Assembly (NCBI GenBank): GCA_005765155.1
Contig: VCCP01000001.1
Location: forward strand, 6,014,001 to 6,078,000
Reading direction: 5' to 3'
DNA length: 64,000 nt
Source of the DNA: Zelopaecilomyces penicillatus
Taxonomy: Eukaryota > Ascomycota > Sordariomycetes > Hypocreales > Pseudodiploosporaceae
The position numbers were made by a program, and so were the translations under genes. Below the pieces are notes generated by a model. It was given only the letters and a program-made list of their open reading frames with translations. It had not been told where the DNA came from and ran no database searches. Of this stretch, positions 34,801-46,430 are shown one piece after another (position 1 is the stretch's first letter; each line of letters opens with the position of its first letter).

Positions 34801-36899
34801 CACCATCCAAGCCGGTGTCACAGATGACGGCAAAGCGGCGTTCAAAGAAGAGTTGAATAAAAAGGGCCTCAAGATAGATGGGCCAACATCCTCCGAGGAT
34901 ATTCAAATGGTCTTGAAGATGCGATCATCCAAGATGTTTGAGCAGAGCGGCAATCAAGAGCGTCTTGAACAACTCGATATTGACTCCATTCTTGAGAATG
35001 CTGAAGTGACCAAGACCAAAGTGGACGACAAAATCAATCTCAGCAGCGGCGGTATTGATTGGGATAGCTTTATGCAAATCACCGATGTCAAGGTTGATGA
35101 CATTAATTTGGATTGGGATATGATCATTCCAGCCGAAAAGTTGGCAGAGATCAAAGCTGATGAGGAGAAGAAACAACATGATGACTACGTAGCAAAAATC
35201 GCAGCCGAGAGTGCACCTAGAAGGGCAGTAATCAAGAGTCGAAACAGAGAGACCGACCGCGCCGATCGCTTGCAGAAGCGACAGAGAGAGCAACAACAGG
35301 AGGAAGAAGAACAGCGTGCGCTTTTGTCGGATCCTAAGCGCCCCTTGAACGACAAGGAGCAACGTAATCTTATCAAGGCATTTTTTCGATACGGTTCCAT
35401 GGAGGATCGCAAGGACGATATCATTCAGGAAGCCAAATTGGTTGAGAGAGACCACGTTTTCGTCACATCAGTTCTTGACGATTTCATCAAAGTGGCACAG
35501 CAGGCTGTTGATGAGAACAACAATAAGCTCGCCGAAGAGGAGAAGAAGATGGGCAAGACGTTGACCAAGAAAGACAAGAAGGCTGTGCTGATTGATTTTG
35601 GCGAGTTGAAGAAGGTGAACGCTGAAACTGCGATTGAACGACCAAAACAGTTGCAGCTACTCCGACAGGCAATCCGAGGACAGACAGAGTGGAGGTCTTT
35701 CCGTATCCCTGATGCCACCAAAGCTGCCAATTACAGTTGTCCTTGGGGCGCCAAAGAAGATGCCATGCTTCTTGTAGGTGTTGATAAACATGGCTTTGGA
35801 GCTTGGGTTCAAATTCGCGATGATGCTGAGCTTGATATGCAAGACAAGCTATTCTTGGAGGAACATCGTGTAGGGAAAAAGGAAGAACGGTCCAAAGGCA
35901 ACGACAAACTTAAAGCACCTGGAGCCGTACACCTGGTACGCCGCGCAGAGTACCTTCTCTCGGTCTTACAGTCGAGAAATTCAAACGATCGAACGGTGCA
36001 GCGGGTAGTAGAGAACCATCATCGCAACAAGAAACATCAACTCGTCAACGGCCATCGTGGGAATGGAAATGCATCACCCGCGCACCAGGGACCCAAAAGA
36101 CGAGCGGAAAGGGAACGAGATGCTGGGCATGGCGATCTTCATCGCTCGCGCAGCCATGCAGACGAGCGAGGGACCCCAAAGGCGGATTTCAAGCGAAAGC
36201 ATACTTCTCATGAAGACAGTCGTAGCCCCAAGCATCGTCGGGCTGACGATGTACGGCGGTCAAGCAAACATGGTGATGATCATAGAGAAAGGTCCGAGAA
36301 GCGCCGCCACCGCGATGATGATGAACGGCGCCCAGACAGACCGCGACAACGCGATGATCATCACCGTCGTGATGATCATCGGGGCAACCGGGATCGAGAC
36401 GTTCATGATGCACGACCTCAGGATGAGAGAAGGGCGAAGGCTCTTCGGAGACTGGATGAGCTTCGCCGCATCGGGGATAACAAGGATCAAAGAGCCAAGG
36501 ATAATGACGCTATGATATGGTTTTTGCTGAAACCTGTGAGAGACAACTTTGAAAGAATTCTATCAACAACAAAGGACAATGTCAAGTCGAGCAAGGAACG
36601 CGCTACCATTTTCGGGACTGAGTTGGTTGCTATTGGCACTTTTCTGGACGAGAAGCTTGCAGCTACCGCTGCTGATGAAGGCCTGAAGAGTAATTTTTGG
36701 TAAGTTGACATGGGACGCCTAGATAAACCTCTACTAACGCTGAGGCAGGGACTTTTTGGCTGCTCTGTGGCCGGTCGACGACACTAGCAAAAGTGTTACT
36801 GGCACTCGCTTGAGTACGATGTATCGAACACTGCACGCTCGCAACAAAGAGCCTAGTTCGAGTTCAGCAAGACCCAACGGCACTCATGTCGTGCGGTGA
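31889..36899 (+). CDS. CHD1: Chromodomain helicase Chd1
   Basis: Five exons, 31889-32302, 32364-32390 (27 nt), 32447-32528, 32592-36699 and 36749-36899, give 1593 aa. After an acidic, Ser-rich N-terminus come two chromodomains (about 268-314 and 367-414), the SNF2 ATPase with Walker A DEMGLGKT (near 476) and DEAH box (near 587), helicase C about 777-900, the SANT-SLIDE-type DNA-binding region (about 1090-1297), a very Arg/Asp/His-rich linker, and the C-terminal CHCT (DUF4208) domain split by the last intron (FW|DFLAALWP). Chd1 spaces nucleosomes behind RNA polymerase II in transcribed genes. The 27-nt exon encodes nine residues (TRPREQRKV) and is in phase, so skipping it would keep the frame. 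Full-length and intact. Confidence 0.95.
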
Positions 36900-37859
36900 T
36901 GTCGGACGCTTTGCCATTGCCCGACACAGAAGCCCGTGTGCAATGACTGAACCGGTTTCTGGTGATGTCTTGTTATTGTATTTGTTATTTTTGAAAGCTT
37001 GGCATTTATTTCTCTGCATCAGTCTGGCGTTTTGGTAAACTGGTTGGCATTGCGACTTGAGACACAAAAGACTTGATTATCACATACCCGGATCAGCATG
37101 GTAAACGGTACGCGTTGAGGAGTTAGTGGCAGCCAAGTTTGAAGAGGGTTTTTCTCTCCGGCTTGCCATGAAAGGTGTAGCTGTCGCAACGTGTGACATC
37201 TATGCGTATGTCCTTTTTTCTTTCTTTTTCATTTCATCAAATGTTTTTGTTTCTTTCACTTCTTTGATGCGGCTTCCGTTAGGCCCTTTGCCGAACCATG
37301 TCTTGAGTGTTTTATAAGGAGTTGGTATGGTATGAAGAAAGCTAGGATTGTGAAGTGCTTGACGGCATTCGTTTGACGATATGGACATGAATGGGTACGG
37401 GCCTGCCGTAATAGAATTGTTCAAGGCCAATGCGGCGAACCTGGTCAAGACATAGCGTCGGATTGATAGACTCGAATCAATTATACAATGAATGTCACTA
37501 TGCTGCTGTTATTTGTTTTCTGAAAATGCAATTTTGTAGCCCAGTATATGGCATGATTGCCATTGTGGCCTACTAAGGGTATTGATACATGCAACCAGAC
37601 ATCATTGCCTCCATTGTCATAGACTATTGATGAGCTGGCGATGCCATTCAAGCTGTTCAGTGAATATGCGTTGGTATTTTGGGTATGAGGTTTCGTGAGG
37701 GGGCAAGCAAACTGTATGTAATTAGGCGGGGAAATCAGTCTGCTGAAAGATTGGACAAAAACAACATTTAAGATGATCTTTTTAAAATTCTGATAATATA
37801 CTAGACACTTACACGATAGCCTGATCACGGCATAGCTTCAAGACACCAACTCTACCACC
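36900..37859. other. Intergenic CHD1/nucleotidase
   Basis: CHD1 3' UTR followed by the promoter of the nucleotidase gene. No gene recognised; the frames of 63-115 codons are not protein-like. A T-rich stretch lies near 37205-37260. One ACGCGT at 37110 is isolated. Confidence 0.5.
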
Positions 37860-38936
37860 ATGGATCCACCGTTGTTGCACGAACGCCGTATCGCAGAGCT
37901 GGCAGTCCTGCGGGCCGCCAAACTCACCAAAAAGGTCCTTTCCTCCGTCTGCGAGGTATCTAAACAAGACTCGACGCCCGTCACCGTGGCAGATTTTGCC
38001 GCCCAAGCCCTCATCATCAGTGCCCTTCGCAATGCTTTCCCCGAGGACAGCTTCGTTGGCGAGGAGGACGCAGCGGTGCTGCGGCAGGACGAGGCCCTCA
38101 GGGAGCGCGTCTACCAGCTTGTTTCGTCCGCCCAAACCGAGGGCTGCGAGGACGATGGCGGCTCTCTTCTGGCGAGCCCAGCCTCCATGGCTGAGATGCT
38201 GGATGTCATTGATCTGGGTGGTCGTGGGCAGGGCGGTCGCAGTGGGCGCTTCTGGGTCATGGATCCAGTAGACGGTACAGCAACGTTCCTGCGGGGGGAG
38301 CAATATGCTGTTTCGCTCGCACTTATCGAGGACGGTAGGGAGCTTGTCGGCGTGCTTTGTTGCCCGAACCTGAAACTAGATGGCGATGGAAGGGTTCGCG
38401 AATCAAGTGTCGATGTTGACGGCCTAGGCGTGTTGCTCACTGCCGTACGGGGTCAGGGCACGACCATTCGCCTGCCATCTCCATCCACCGGTCTGTCCTC
38501 CTCGCCGCCACGGGTTCTTGAGAGGCTCTTACCCCCAGATAACCTCGCCCATCTTCATGTGATCGACTGCCTGGAGAGCAAATCCTCCCGCCACGACATC
38601 GTCCAGCAGCTATGCCAAAGCTTCGGCGCTCCGTATCCGGGCACCGATATCTGGTCCTCTCATGTTCGCTACGCAGCGCTGATCCTTGGAGGGGGCGACT
38701 TCCACCTGCGTGTACCTTCAAGAGCCGATGTTACGTCGTACATCTGGGACCATGCGGGTGCGCAGCTCATCTATACGGAGATGGGTGGCAAGGTGACGGA
38801 TTTAGATGGGCGAGTGATTGACTTTGGCGCGGGGAGAGTCTTGAAGGGGAATCGTGGCATGGTTGCTGCGAAAGAGGGCATCCATGATAGGATTTTGCAG
38901 GAAATAAAGGAACTGCTAGGAGAAAGGGGTAGCTGA
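37860..38936 (+). CDS. 3'(2'),5'-bisphosphate nucleotidase (Hal2/Met22-like)
   Basis: Single exon, 358 aa, the usual length. Inositol-monophosphatase-superfamily motifs are in order: TPVTVADFAAQ, GEED with the metal-binding Glu pair, DPVDGTATFLRGEQYAVSLAL, and the C-terminal WDHAGAQLIYTEMGG. The first Asp of DPVDGT, its Asp-Gly-Thr, and the WD pair are the Mg2+ ligands of this fold. Hal2/Met22 enzymes remove the 3' phosphate of PAP (and PAPS) made in sulfate assimilation and are inhibited by Li+/Na+. Here the usual DPIDGTKGFLRG reads DPVDGTATFLRG, so Lys-Gly is replaced by Ala-Thr, and it may be a paralogue with shifted specificity. The start context CACCATGG is ideal. It converges with PEX1, the stop codons being only 240 bp apart. 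Confidence 0.82.
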   Translation: MDPPLLHERRIAELAVLRAAKLTKKVLSSVCEVSKQDSTPVTVADFAAQALIISALRNAFPEDSFVGEEDAAVLRQDEALRERVYQLVSSAQTEGCEDDGGSLLASPASMAEMLDVIDLGGRGQGGRSGRFWVMDPVDGTATFLRGEQYAVSLALIEDGRELVGVLCCPNLKLDGDGRVRESSVDVDGLGVLLTAVRGQGTTIRLPSPSTGLSSSPPRVLERLLPPDNLAHLHVIDCLESKSSRHDIVQQLCQSFGAPYPGTDIWSSHVRYAALILGGGDFHLRVPSRADVTSYIWDHAGAQLIYTEMGGKVTDLDGRVIDFGAGRVLKGNRGMVAAKEGIHDRILQEIKELLGERGS

Positions 38937-39176
38937 TGACTTTGGACGACGTCCGTCGACCTAGTAGCTTGACTACCTTCTTGTGATAACTGACACAGGG
39001 GGGGAGGGAAGCGGCAACGAGATGCTGCAACCCACAGCACGAATCACCTAAGATCAAGAGCAATACAACCTGGTTCAATAATTGAAAAACTGGCAAAAAC
39101 TGGCCGTAAAATCATTGCTTTTATTTGTCTAATCCTCCAAAACACAGTAATTTGTACACATGGATCGACCGCCATC

Positions 39177-42100
39177 TTACATCAAGCTGCTCCGCCCACC
39201 GATTTCCATACTACCCTGCCCATCCTTCATCTGCCCACTCCTCCCCACAACAAACTCCCGGTATATCTTCTGCAGTCTCGCTTTCTCATCTGTGCCGATA
39301 CTTGCCCTTGTGCTGTCAAGGGCCTTCAGTAGATGCGGCCAACCGATGACCACCTCTCTCTGGTCTGCCGAGTCTTTGGTTTCAGGCTCTGCGGCACCAG
39401 CACCAGGCCCACGCCGGGCCTGCTTGGCCTTGGTGCGAGCCAGTTTGATCTGCTCCAATTTGGCCGTAATGGCGGCGCTTTCGACTACAGCCGCTGCTTT
39501 GCTCTTTGGAGTAGGCTGGTCCATGAGGGCGGCATCGGAGCCGTAGCGGAATTGCACAAAACTGGGAGCAGATGTCCCTCTGGACGCCCCTTGACTTGCT
39601 CCATGTCTGGTTGTAGGCGCTGATCCGTTAACATCGAGCACTTCGTGAATAGCCTCGAGTTGGGCGTTTGACACCAACGCTTGAAGGTCTGCCCCCGAGT
39701 AGCCCTCTGTTCTATGTGCGATAGTTGTCAAGCCTTCATCAGACTGGGTCAAGTCCGCCGAAAGCCTAACCTTCTGCAACATGGCTTTGAGAATATCAAG
39801 TCTATCTTCCCAGGATGGTAAGTCGCATAGCAGAGACTTGTCCAAACGTCCAGGACGCAGAAGCGCCGGATCGATCAAGTCCGGTCGTGACGTCGCTGCC
39901 AGGACGTAAACGCCCGACAAGCCCTCAGCACCATCCATCTGTGTGAGTAGCTGGTTGACAACACGATCCGTCACACCAGTAGAGTCATGCCCACGCTTTG
40001 GCGCAATCGAATCGAACTCGTCGAAGAATAAAACGCATGGCTTTGCCGCCTGTGCCCTATCAAAAAGATCTCTTACGCTCTTTTCAGAGGCACCAATATA
40101 CTTGTTCAGAATCTCTGGACCTTTTACACTGATAAAATTCAAACCACACTCGCCAGCAACGGCACTAGCGAGGAGGGTCTTGCCACAGCCAGGAAAGCCA
40201 TATAATAAAAGCCCAGACCGCAGTCGTAGGGGACACTGAGAAAATATTGGTGCGTATTTGGTGGGATACTCTAGGGTTTCGAGAAGTATTTGGCGGGTTT
40301 CGTGTAAGCCTCCGATATGTTTGAATGTTGTGGTTGAGCTTTGTAGTGAGACGTTGCGTAGAGATGCAGGCGTAAACCCCTTCAGGGCATTGTCAAAGTC
40401 GATTCGGCTCAGAAGCACTGCGCCGGTCTGTGTTTCTGGTGACGAAGTGATGGATCGAATAATCGCTTCGTTCCTGGCTCTTGATATTAATACCGTCAGA
40501 TCGCCTGGCAGATATCCATCAGTCAGGCCTGCCATGTCGAGAAAATCCAAGTCAGAGTCAAGAATAAATCCAGTAGCTTTGCTTGTACCATTTTGCTGGA
40601 CCTTCGGGTTTGGATCATGTCCATGCAACCAATCTCCACTTTCGTCAGTGTCCTCGGTTCCATCCGCTGTGGGCGGTCGACTGTTATTGCTTGAATGGCT
40701 CTCCATTTCCTCGAGGAATACAGCCCCCTCCTTTGCAATCGACTCCATAACTCTTCTCCTCCCTTCTTTGTCGGGCGCCTTTAGATCTACAATCTCCCGC
40801 ACTACATGACCACTCACTACGACATTATTGACAGTATCCTTTCCCTCGGCTGTTGCTAATAACACAATGCCGCTGTCTCGGGTGCAGTATTGCCTGACGA
40901 TTGAGCGTATGGTCTCGCTGACTTGTCTGCTTCGACCATTGTCATTGCCGACCTGGAGCTCTGTCTCGACGGGGCAGAGCTTGTCTAAATCATCGAGCAC
41001 AACTACCGCCCGGCCGCCTAATCTGGCTCCCCAGCTGGCTGACATGAATAGACGATTGAGAGTCTCTTTGATGGTAGCAATCCGGGTCTCGTCATTGACC
41101 AGCTTGCGGCATGAAAAGTAAGCTGTGTAGAAGAGAGCTTCCTGGCGCAGTTTACTAGCCAAATGTTTTGCTACTGATGTTTTCCCCGATCCCATAGTCC
41201 CGGTTAGCAGCACCGATGACAGATGTTTTAAATGAGACTGCAAGCTGTCTAGAAGCGAGTCGATTCCAACTAGTAAGGAGTCATGGGAAGGTTGTAGATC
41301 AAATATGTCGGAGTCAGACACCCATGATGGTCGTGGCACCGGAGCTTGAAACTCAACAGGAATTTTTGCATCCACACCGGCCAGCCAAAGCGTGGCATCC
41401 TTACTTTGCTCTTGCGCTGAGAATTCCACGTTGTACTCAAACTTAATGACACCACCCTCCCATCCTTGAGGGGCTGAAAAGCCATCATAAAGCCCGACAA
41501 CAATGCCGTCTGTGATAGGGCCCTGCAGCAGCCCTTCTTTATCAGTAGAGCCAGAGTAGATATGCTTGAATCGTTTGGCGGACTCTTCTTTCTCGGCTTT
41601 GGATTCGCTGCCAAACTTGAGGCCAGCATTACTCTTTGAACCAGCTGCAAATGGAAAAACTTTAATGTGCTTTATCACACCACGAGTGAGCGGCTGTGGA
41701 GCAGCTTGAATCTTGACGACGCCGCCGACTATGCCTGTGCAACCTAATGCGGCACACAAAGGAGATGAGAGTGCAGCAGTTTGTCCATTTGGCGGGTCAT
41801 CCCACGGCCGCAAGCTGGCTACAACCTTGGACGAGGCATGACTGATGGCCGGGGCTGATCCGTCCTCTGGCTGTGGCTTCTGAATTCCAGCAGGCTTGAT
41901 AATGTCTACTACGACGTAGTTGATGCCTCTAAAGTCATTGGACAGGAGATGTTCGCGGTCTATCCAGATGCTCAAGTCTGGATGGGGTGCCGCTGTGTCA
42001 AACCAATCTTCACACGTTGTTCTATCGATGGCTCGAAGGAGTAAAGTAGGCTTCCGCTCCTCCCTGGTGCTGCGTCGTCGCACGGTACTGGTCCCGCTGC

Positions 42101-42910
42101 GTCTGGACTTGGACGTACTGGCGACACTGCGGTGGTCGCCGCTGCTTTGTGAGCTTTTAGGTCTCGTCTTCGGTGCGACTATGACCTCTGCATTTGGTGA
42201 GAGCTTGGCAAATGAAAAGTCACCTCCAGGTGCAGGATCCAGCGACACAACTTTGATGTTAGCGGTTGAGGTCGGGGAGAGATGAAGGGTTAGAGGATGT
42301 GAAGGTATGACTGTGCCTTCACTATTCGTATGCGTTGGGTTGGGAAGCGCTCGTATTTGCGATTGCAGGTTTATCTCGAGAAAAGTTGCATGGAGTTCGA
42401 TAATTTCCCAGTCCTCAGGTGTAAGAGGCTCGATGTTAATCGTGTGCGCGACTGGTGGATCGACATGGACAGTGGCCAGAACCTTTTGCCCATCCGCGAC
42501 GCCCAATGTGCTAGCAAATGTCGCATCTATCTCAACCAATTGGACTTCTTGTTCCCGCGAAGAGCCTCTCGTACTAGCCAATCCATCACGGCCGACAAGC
42601 TGTGCGGCCCTCCTCTTGCTGGGCATCCCTGTCCATCCTACATATATGGATTGCTGCTGGTTGCCTGTGGTAGAGGGTGTGCCGGGGGGAGAAGCGCGGA
42701 AGCTGAGCTCGATAACAACATTTTGCACAGGCTGTTGGATGAGTTAGTTACCATCAACTATATTTGGAGACATCGTTTGCGCCAACAGCTTACAGTATTG
42801 ACATTGAGAAGCAGTGATACCAGTGGGGTGGGGAGGTTGACAAGGCAATTCTTCAAATGCACGAGTGACAGCTCGGCAGATGTAGACTGACCATTCCGCC
42901 TAGGAGCCAT
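39177..42910 (-). CDS. PEX1: Peroxisomal AAA ATPase Pex1
   Basis: Two exons on minus, 42794-42910 and 39177-42731, give 1223 aa, typical for peroxin-1. The N-terminal domain contains the YVGWTGM motif. Two AAA modules follow: D1 with Walker A TGTMGSGKT near residue 552, and the strongly conserved D2 with Walker A YGFPGCGKT near 885, Walker B VLFFDEFDS near 940, and the second-region motif RPGRLDK. Pex1 forms a hexamer with Pex6 on the peroxisome membrane and pulls the ubiquitinated receptor Pex5 out for reuse. D1 is degenerate around its Walker B (VVVLDDLDK), as in other Pex1. The ATG at 42908-42910 is the only one in frame before the domain. Divergent from MCM7 across 513 bp. Confidence 0.94.
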
Positions 42911-43423
42911 TGTAGATGCAGTTGGCTTGGAGAGCACTGTGATGCATACGCAATCACTTTGTCTCTGGTGATGAACGCGGCAAGAGGCGACTTGGCCCAA
43001 ACTATCTCGGAGCTATTTGGATGGAGACGCATCAGCATTCAGACACTCAATTGCCGAGGCACGACTCACGTGCAGGGTACAATTGAATGATTGGAGAATC
43101 GGGTGGCTTCGTACCTGAGATAGCTAAGATAAGGCGCCTGCACCGCCACATGATTAACCGATTTGCTATGCGTTGGTGTCGCACAATGGAATGGTGGCGC
43201 TGAGAACGTGCGACGCGTTAAGCCGCGTCGGGCATTATGCGCCAAATGCATAAGTTTACTATTTGTTCACCCCTGCACAAGTCCGACCGTTCCCAGCCCA
43301 CCAATTTGTGCATCGCAACGCACCAGGTACTCACTCCCTTCACCTCATGCGTCTTCTTGCTGTTCCTCCAAAAGAGCCGTAGGCGTACCTTTACACCTCG
43401 ACAATTGCGCACAATCGCTCAAA
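42911..43423. promoter_or_regulatory. Divergent promoter PEX1/MCM7
   Basis: The space between the two start codons. ACGCGT lies at 43213-43218 within GACGCGTTAAGCCGCGTC, with a second CGCGTC half-site close by. The MCM7 side is CT-rich near 43330-43400. No gene seen. Confidence 0.5.
43213..43218 (+). promoter_or_regulatory. MluI cell-cycle box (MCB) upstream of MCM7
   Basis: ACGCGT 206 bp before the MCM7 start, followed by an imperfect CGCGTC. MCM genes are classical MBF targets at G1/S in yeasts. The box also lies 303 bp from the PEX1 start, so direction is inferred from function. Confidence 0.45.
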
Positions 43424-46103
43424 ATGGCGCTCCGCGAAATTAAGGCACCAGTCAACTACGAAGCGCAGCAAGGTTGGTAAAGCAGCCTGCACTTTAGATG
43501 GCAACCGTGCTAATCAGATGCAGCTGCGCTGGAGGGGTTTCTGAAGGACTTCAAGACCTCACCGGAACACACACTTACAACTGCCTTGGGCAATATTACC
43601 ATTGACGAAGATGAGCTCAGCGATGAGGATGACTTCATGGATGGGGACGAGCAGGCCGAAGCTCGCCGTCGACAAGCAAAGGCACAGAGAAGAGCCCCAC
43701 ACCACAAATATGCAGACATGCTCCAAGAGCTTGCAAATCGCACGATTGGTGAAGTCTCAATAGACCTGGATGATCTTGCCACGGTATGCCAGTGGCCAAG
43801 ACAACTACTCAACTTAATTCCGTGCTAATCTGATTGTAGTGGGAGGAACAAACTGGCGGAGATATGAAGTTAGTCGACTCGATTGAGCTGAACACGAAAC
43901 ACTACGTCGAGATCATGTCGAGAGCCGTGGACAATGTGATGCCCCAGCCCACTGTCGATACCAAGTGAGCTGATGCGCCATGTTGATTTGCGCTTCGAAC
44001 ACGCAATACTAATCTTTTTTTTTTTTTAGCTTCAAGGACGACGTGCTCGATGTGCTTATGGCCAGACGCCAAGCCAGAAACCGGGAGATGGACGCAGCCG
44101 CGGAACGAGATCCTACCGTTGCCGCCGACAAGTTCCCAGCCGAGCTCATCCGCCGTTATACACTCGTCTTCAAGCCCTGCGTAGGTGAGCAGAGCAATGC
44201 CTCAAAACCGCTGGCAGTCAGACATGTTCGTGGCGAGCACCTCGGGCATCTGATCACCATCAGAGCGATTGCTACACGAGTATCTGATGTTAAGCCTATC
44301 GTGCAAGTCAGTGCATATACATGTGATCGATGTGGCTGTGAAATATTCCAGCCTATTGCGGAAAGGCAGTATGGTCCATTGACCATGTGCCCTTCATCTG
44401 ACTGCAAGAAGAACCAGGCCAAGGGTCAACTGAATCCTTCGACTAGAGCCTCCAAATTCCTGCCTTTTCAGGAAGTTAAAGTACAGGAAATGGCTGAGCA
44501 GGTTCCCATCGGACAGATCCCTCGCTCTCTTACTGTTCACTGTTTTGGCACTCTTGTACGCAAGATCAACCCCGGCGATGTGGTTGATATCTCAGGCGTG
44601 TTCCTGCCCACGCCATACACTGGCTTCAAGGCTATGAAGGCTGGCCTGCTAACAGATACCTATCTCGAGGCCCACCATGTTCATCAGCACAAGAAGGCCT
44701 ACAGTGAAATGATAGTCGACGCCTCACTAGTTCGAAGAATCGAAAGCTACCGACAGTCTGGACAGGTTTACGAGCTTCTTGCCAAGTCCATCGCTCCTGA
44801 GATTTTCGGTCATCTCGACGTCAAGAAAGCTCTTCTATTGCTGCTTATCGGCGGTGTCACCAAAGAAATGGGTGACGGCATGAAGATTCGTGGTGATATT
44901 AACATTTGCTTAATGGGCGACCCTGGTGTTGCCAAATCTCAGCTCCTGAAGTACATCACAAAGGTTGCCCCTCGTGGTGTTTATACGTCTGGTCGCGGAA
45001 GCAGTGGTGTTGGATTGACTGCAGCTGTGATGCGGGACCCTGTCACAGATGAAATGGTTCTTGAGGGAGGTGCTCTTGTGCTGGCCGACAACGGAATCTG
45101 TTGCATTGATGAATTTGACAAGATGGACGAGAACGACAGAACCGCTATCCATGAGGTTATGGAACAACAGACTATCTCTATTTCCAAGGCTGGCATTTCT
45201 ACCAGCCTCAACGCACGCACGTCCATTCTTGCCGCAGCTAATCCAATCTACGGACGCTACAACCCTCGCATTTCTCCCGTCGAGAACATTAACCTGCCAG
45301 CTGCACTCTTGTCTCGTTTTGATATCCTGTTTCTGCTTCTTGATACCCCAACGCGTGATTTGGATGAGCAGTTGGCTAAGCACGTTACTTTCGTGCACAT
45401 GAACAGTCGGCATCCAGACCTGGGAACCGACAATGTCTTCTTCAGCCCCCATGAGGTTCGCTCATATATCGCACAAGCCCGAACTTATCGTCCTGTAGTG
45501 CCAGAGTCGGTTTCTGAGTATATGATCAAGACATATGTACGATTGCGTGACCAGCAACAGCGTGCCGAGAAGAAGGGGAAGCAGTTCACCCATACCACCC
45601 CCCGTACCCTTCTCGGTGTGGTCCGTCTTGCCCAAGCTCTGGCTCGTCTGCGCTTTACCAATGTAGTATCGCAAGACGATGTTGATGAGGCACTTCGGCT
45701 TGTCGAGGCTAGCAAGGAAAGCCTTAACAGCGAGTTGAGCGGTGGAAGGCGCAACTTGAATGCCAGCAGCCGAATTTACAATCTAGTGAAGGGGCTCGCA
45801 GACTCAGGTGCCTGCCGCCCAGATGATGCAGACGATGATGAGGGGTTGGGCGTGGAGCTCAACATGAGAAAGGTCAAGGAGCGTGTCATTGCAAAGGGCT
45901 TCACTGAAGACCAGTGGATGAACGCCTTGGAAGAGTACACAACTCTAGATGTAAGTGTTCTTCATGTTGTATATCAAGCCTTTTCCGAACCAGCAACTAA
46001 CATTTCTGCTTTTTAGATTTGGCAAACCACTGGCAGCGGAGCCAGACTGGTCTTTGTGACTGCTAATGATGAGCGAGAGGAGAGTGATGATGACGATGTT
46101 TAA
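43424..46103 (+). CDS. MCM7: Replicative helicase subunit Mcm7
   Basis: Five exons, 43424-43472, 43518-43783, 43840-43964, 44030-45950 and 46017-46103, give 815 aa. Features: an acidic segment near 45-60, a zinc-binding Cys set (CDRCGCEIF...CPSSDC, about 243-272), the Mcm7-typical SKFLPFQEVKVQEMAEQVP, Walker A GDPGVAKS near 443, Walker B CCIDEFDKM near 505 and the arginine finger SRFD near 575. The C-terminus ends acidic after the winged-helix part. It is one of six Mcm2-7 subunits that unwind DNA at origins, which Sld3 helps to activate. Intron 3 ends in a 13-T polypyrimidine run (44015-44027) before the acceptor. Intron 1 has a GTTGGT donor. An MCB box lies in the promoter. Confidence 0.96.
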
Positions 46104-46430
46104 AGACAACATCATGTTGGAGGGGCTTATTTACCAGCACTTGTATTTGGCCTGGCGTTTACGGTTGACTGGATTGGGGCAAGAATGGCAGGTATATAAG
46201 TCGGCATTGACTGGGGAAGAAACCCGACAATGTGATTGAACACGTGCTTCTGCGTTTATTATGGTGTGGATGTATAAAGCCGACATCTTGATCAACAAGG
46301 ATTGAATATCTTTGCAGTAATAGCAATCATATCCAGCCATATCGGTTTGTCGTGTTGTCCAGTAGTCACGGCTCTTGCGTTTTTAATTTCGAGGAACAAC
46401 AATATAGTACAGGTTATACATAACATCTTT
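46104..46430. other. Convergent intergenic MCM7/RSM23
   Basis: 327 bases of AT-rich 3' flank between two stop codons. No gene or conserved structure recognised. Confidence 0.5.

Noticed and set aside
36057..36515. 152-codon alternative frame inside CHD1
   Set aside because: Lies in the Arg/Asp/His-rich linker, where biased codons keep other frames open; a composition artefact.
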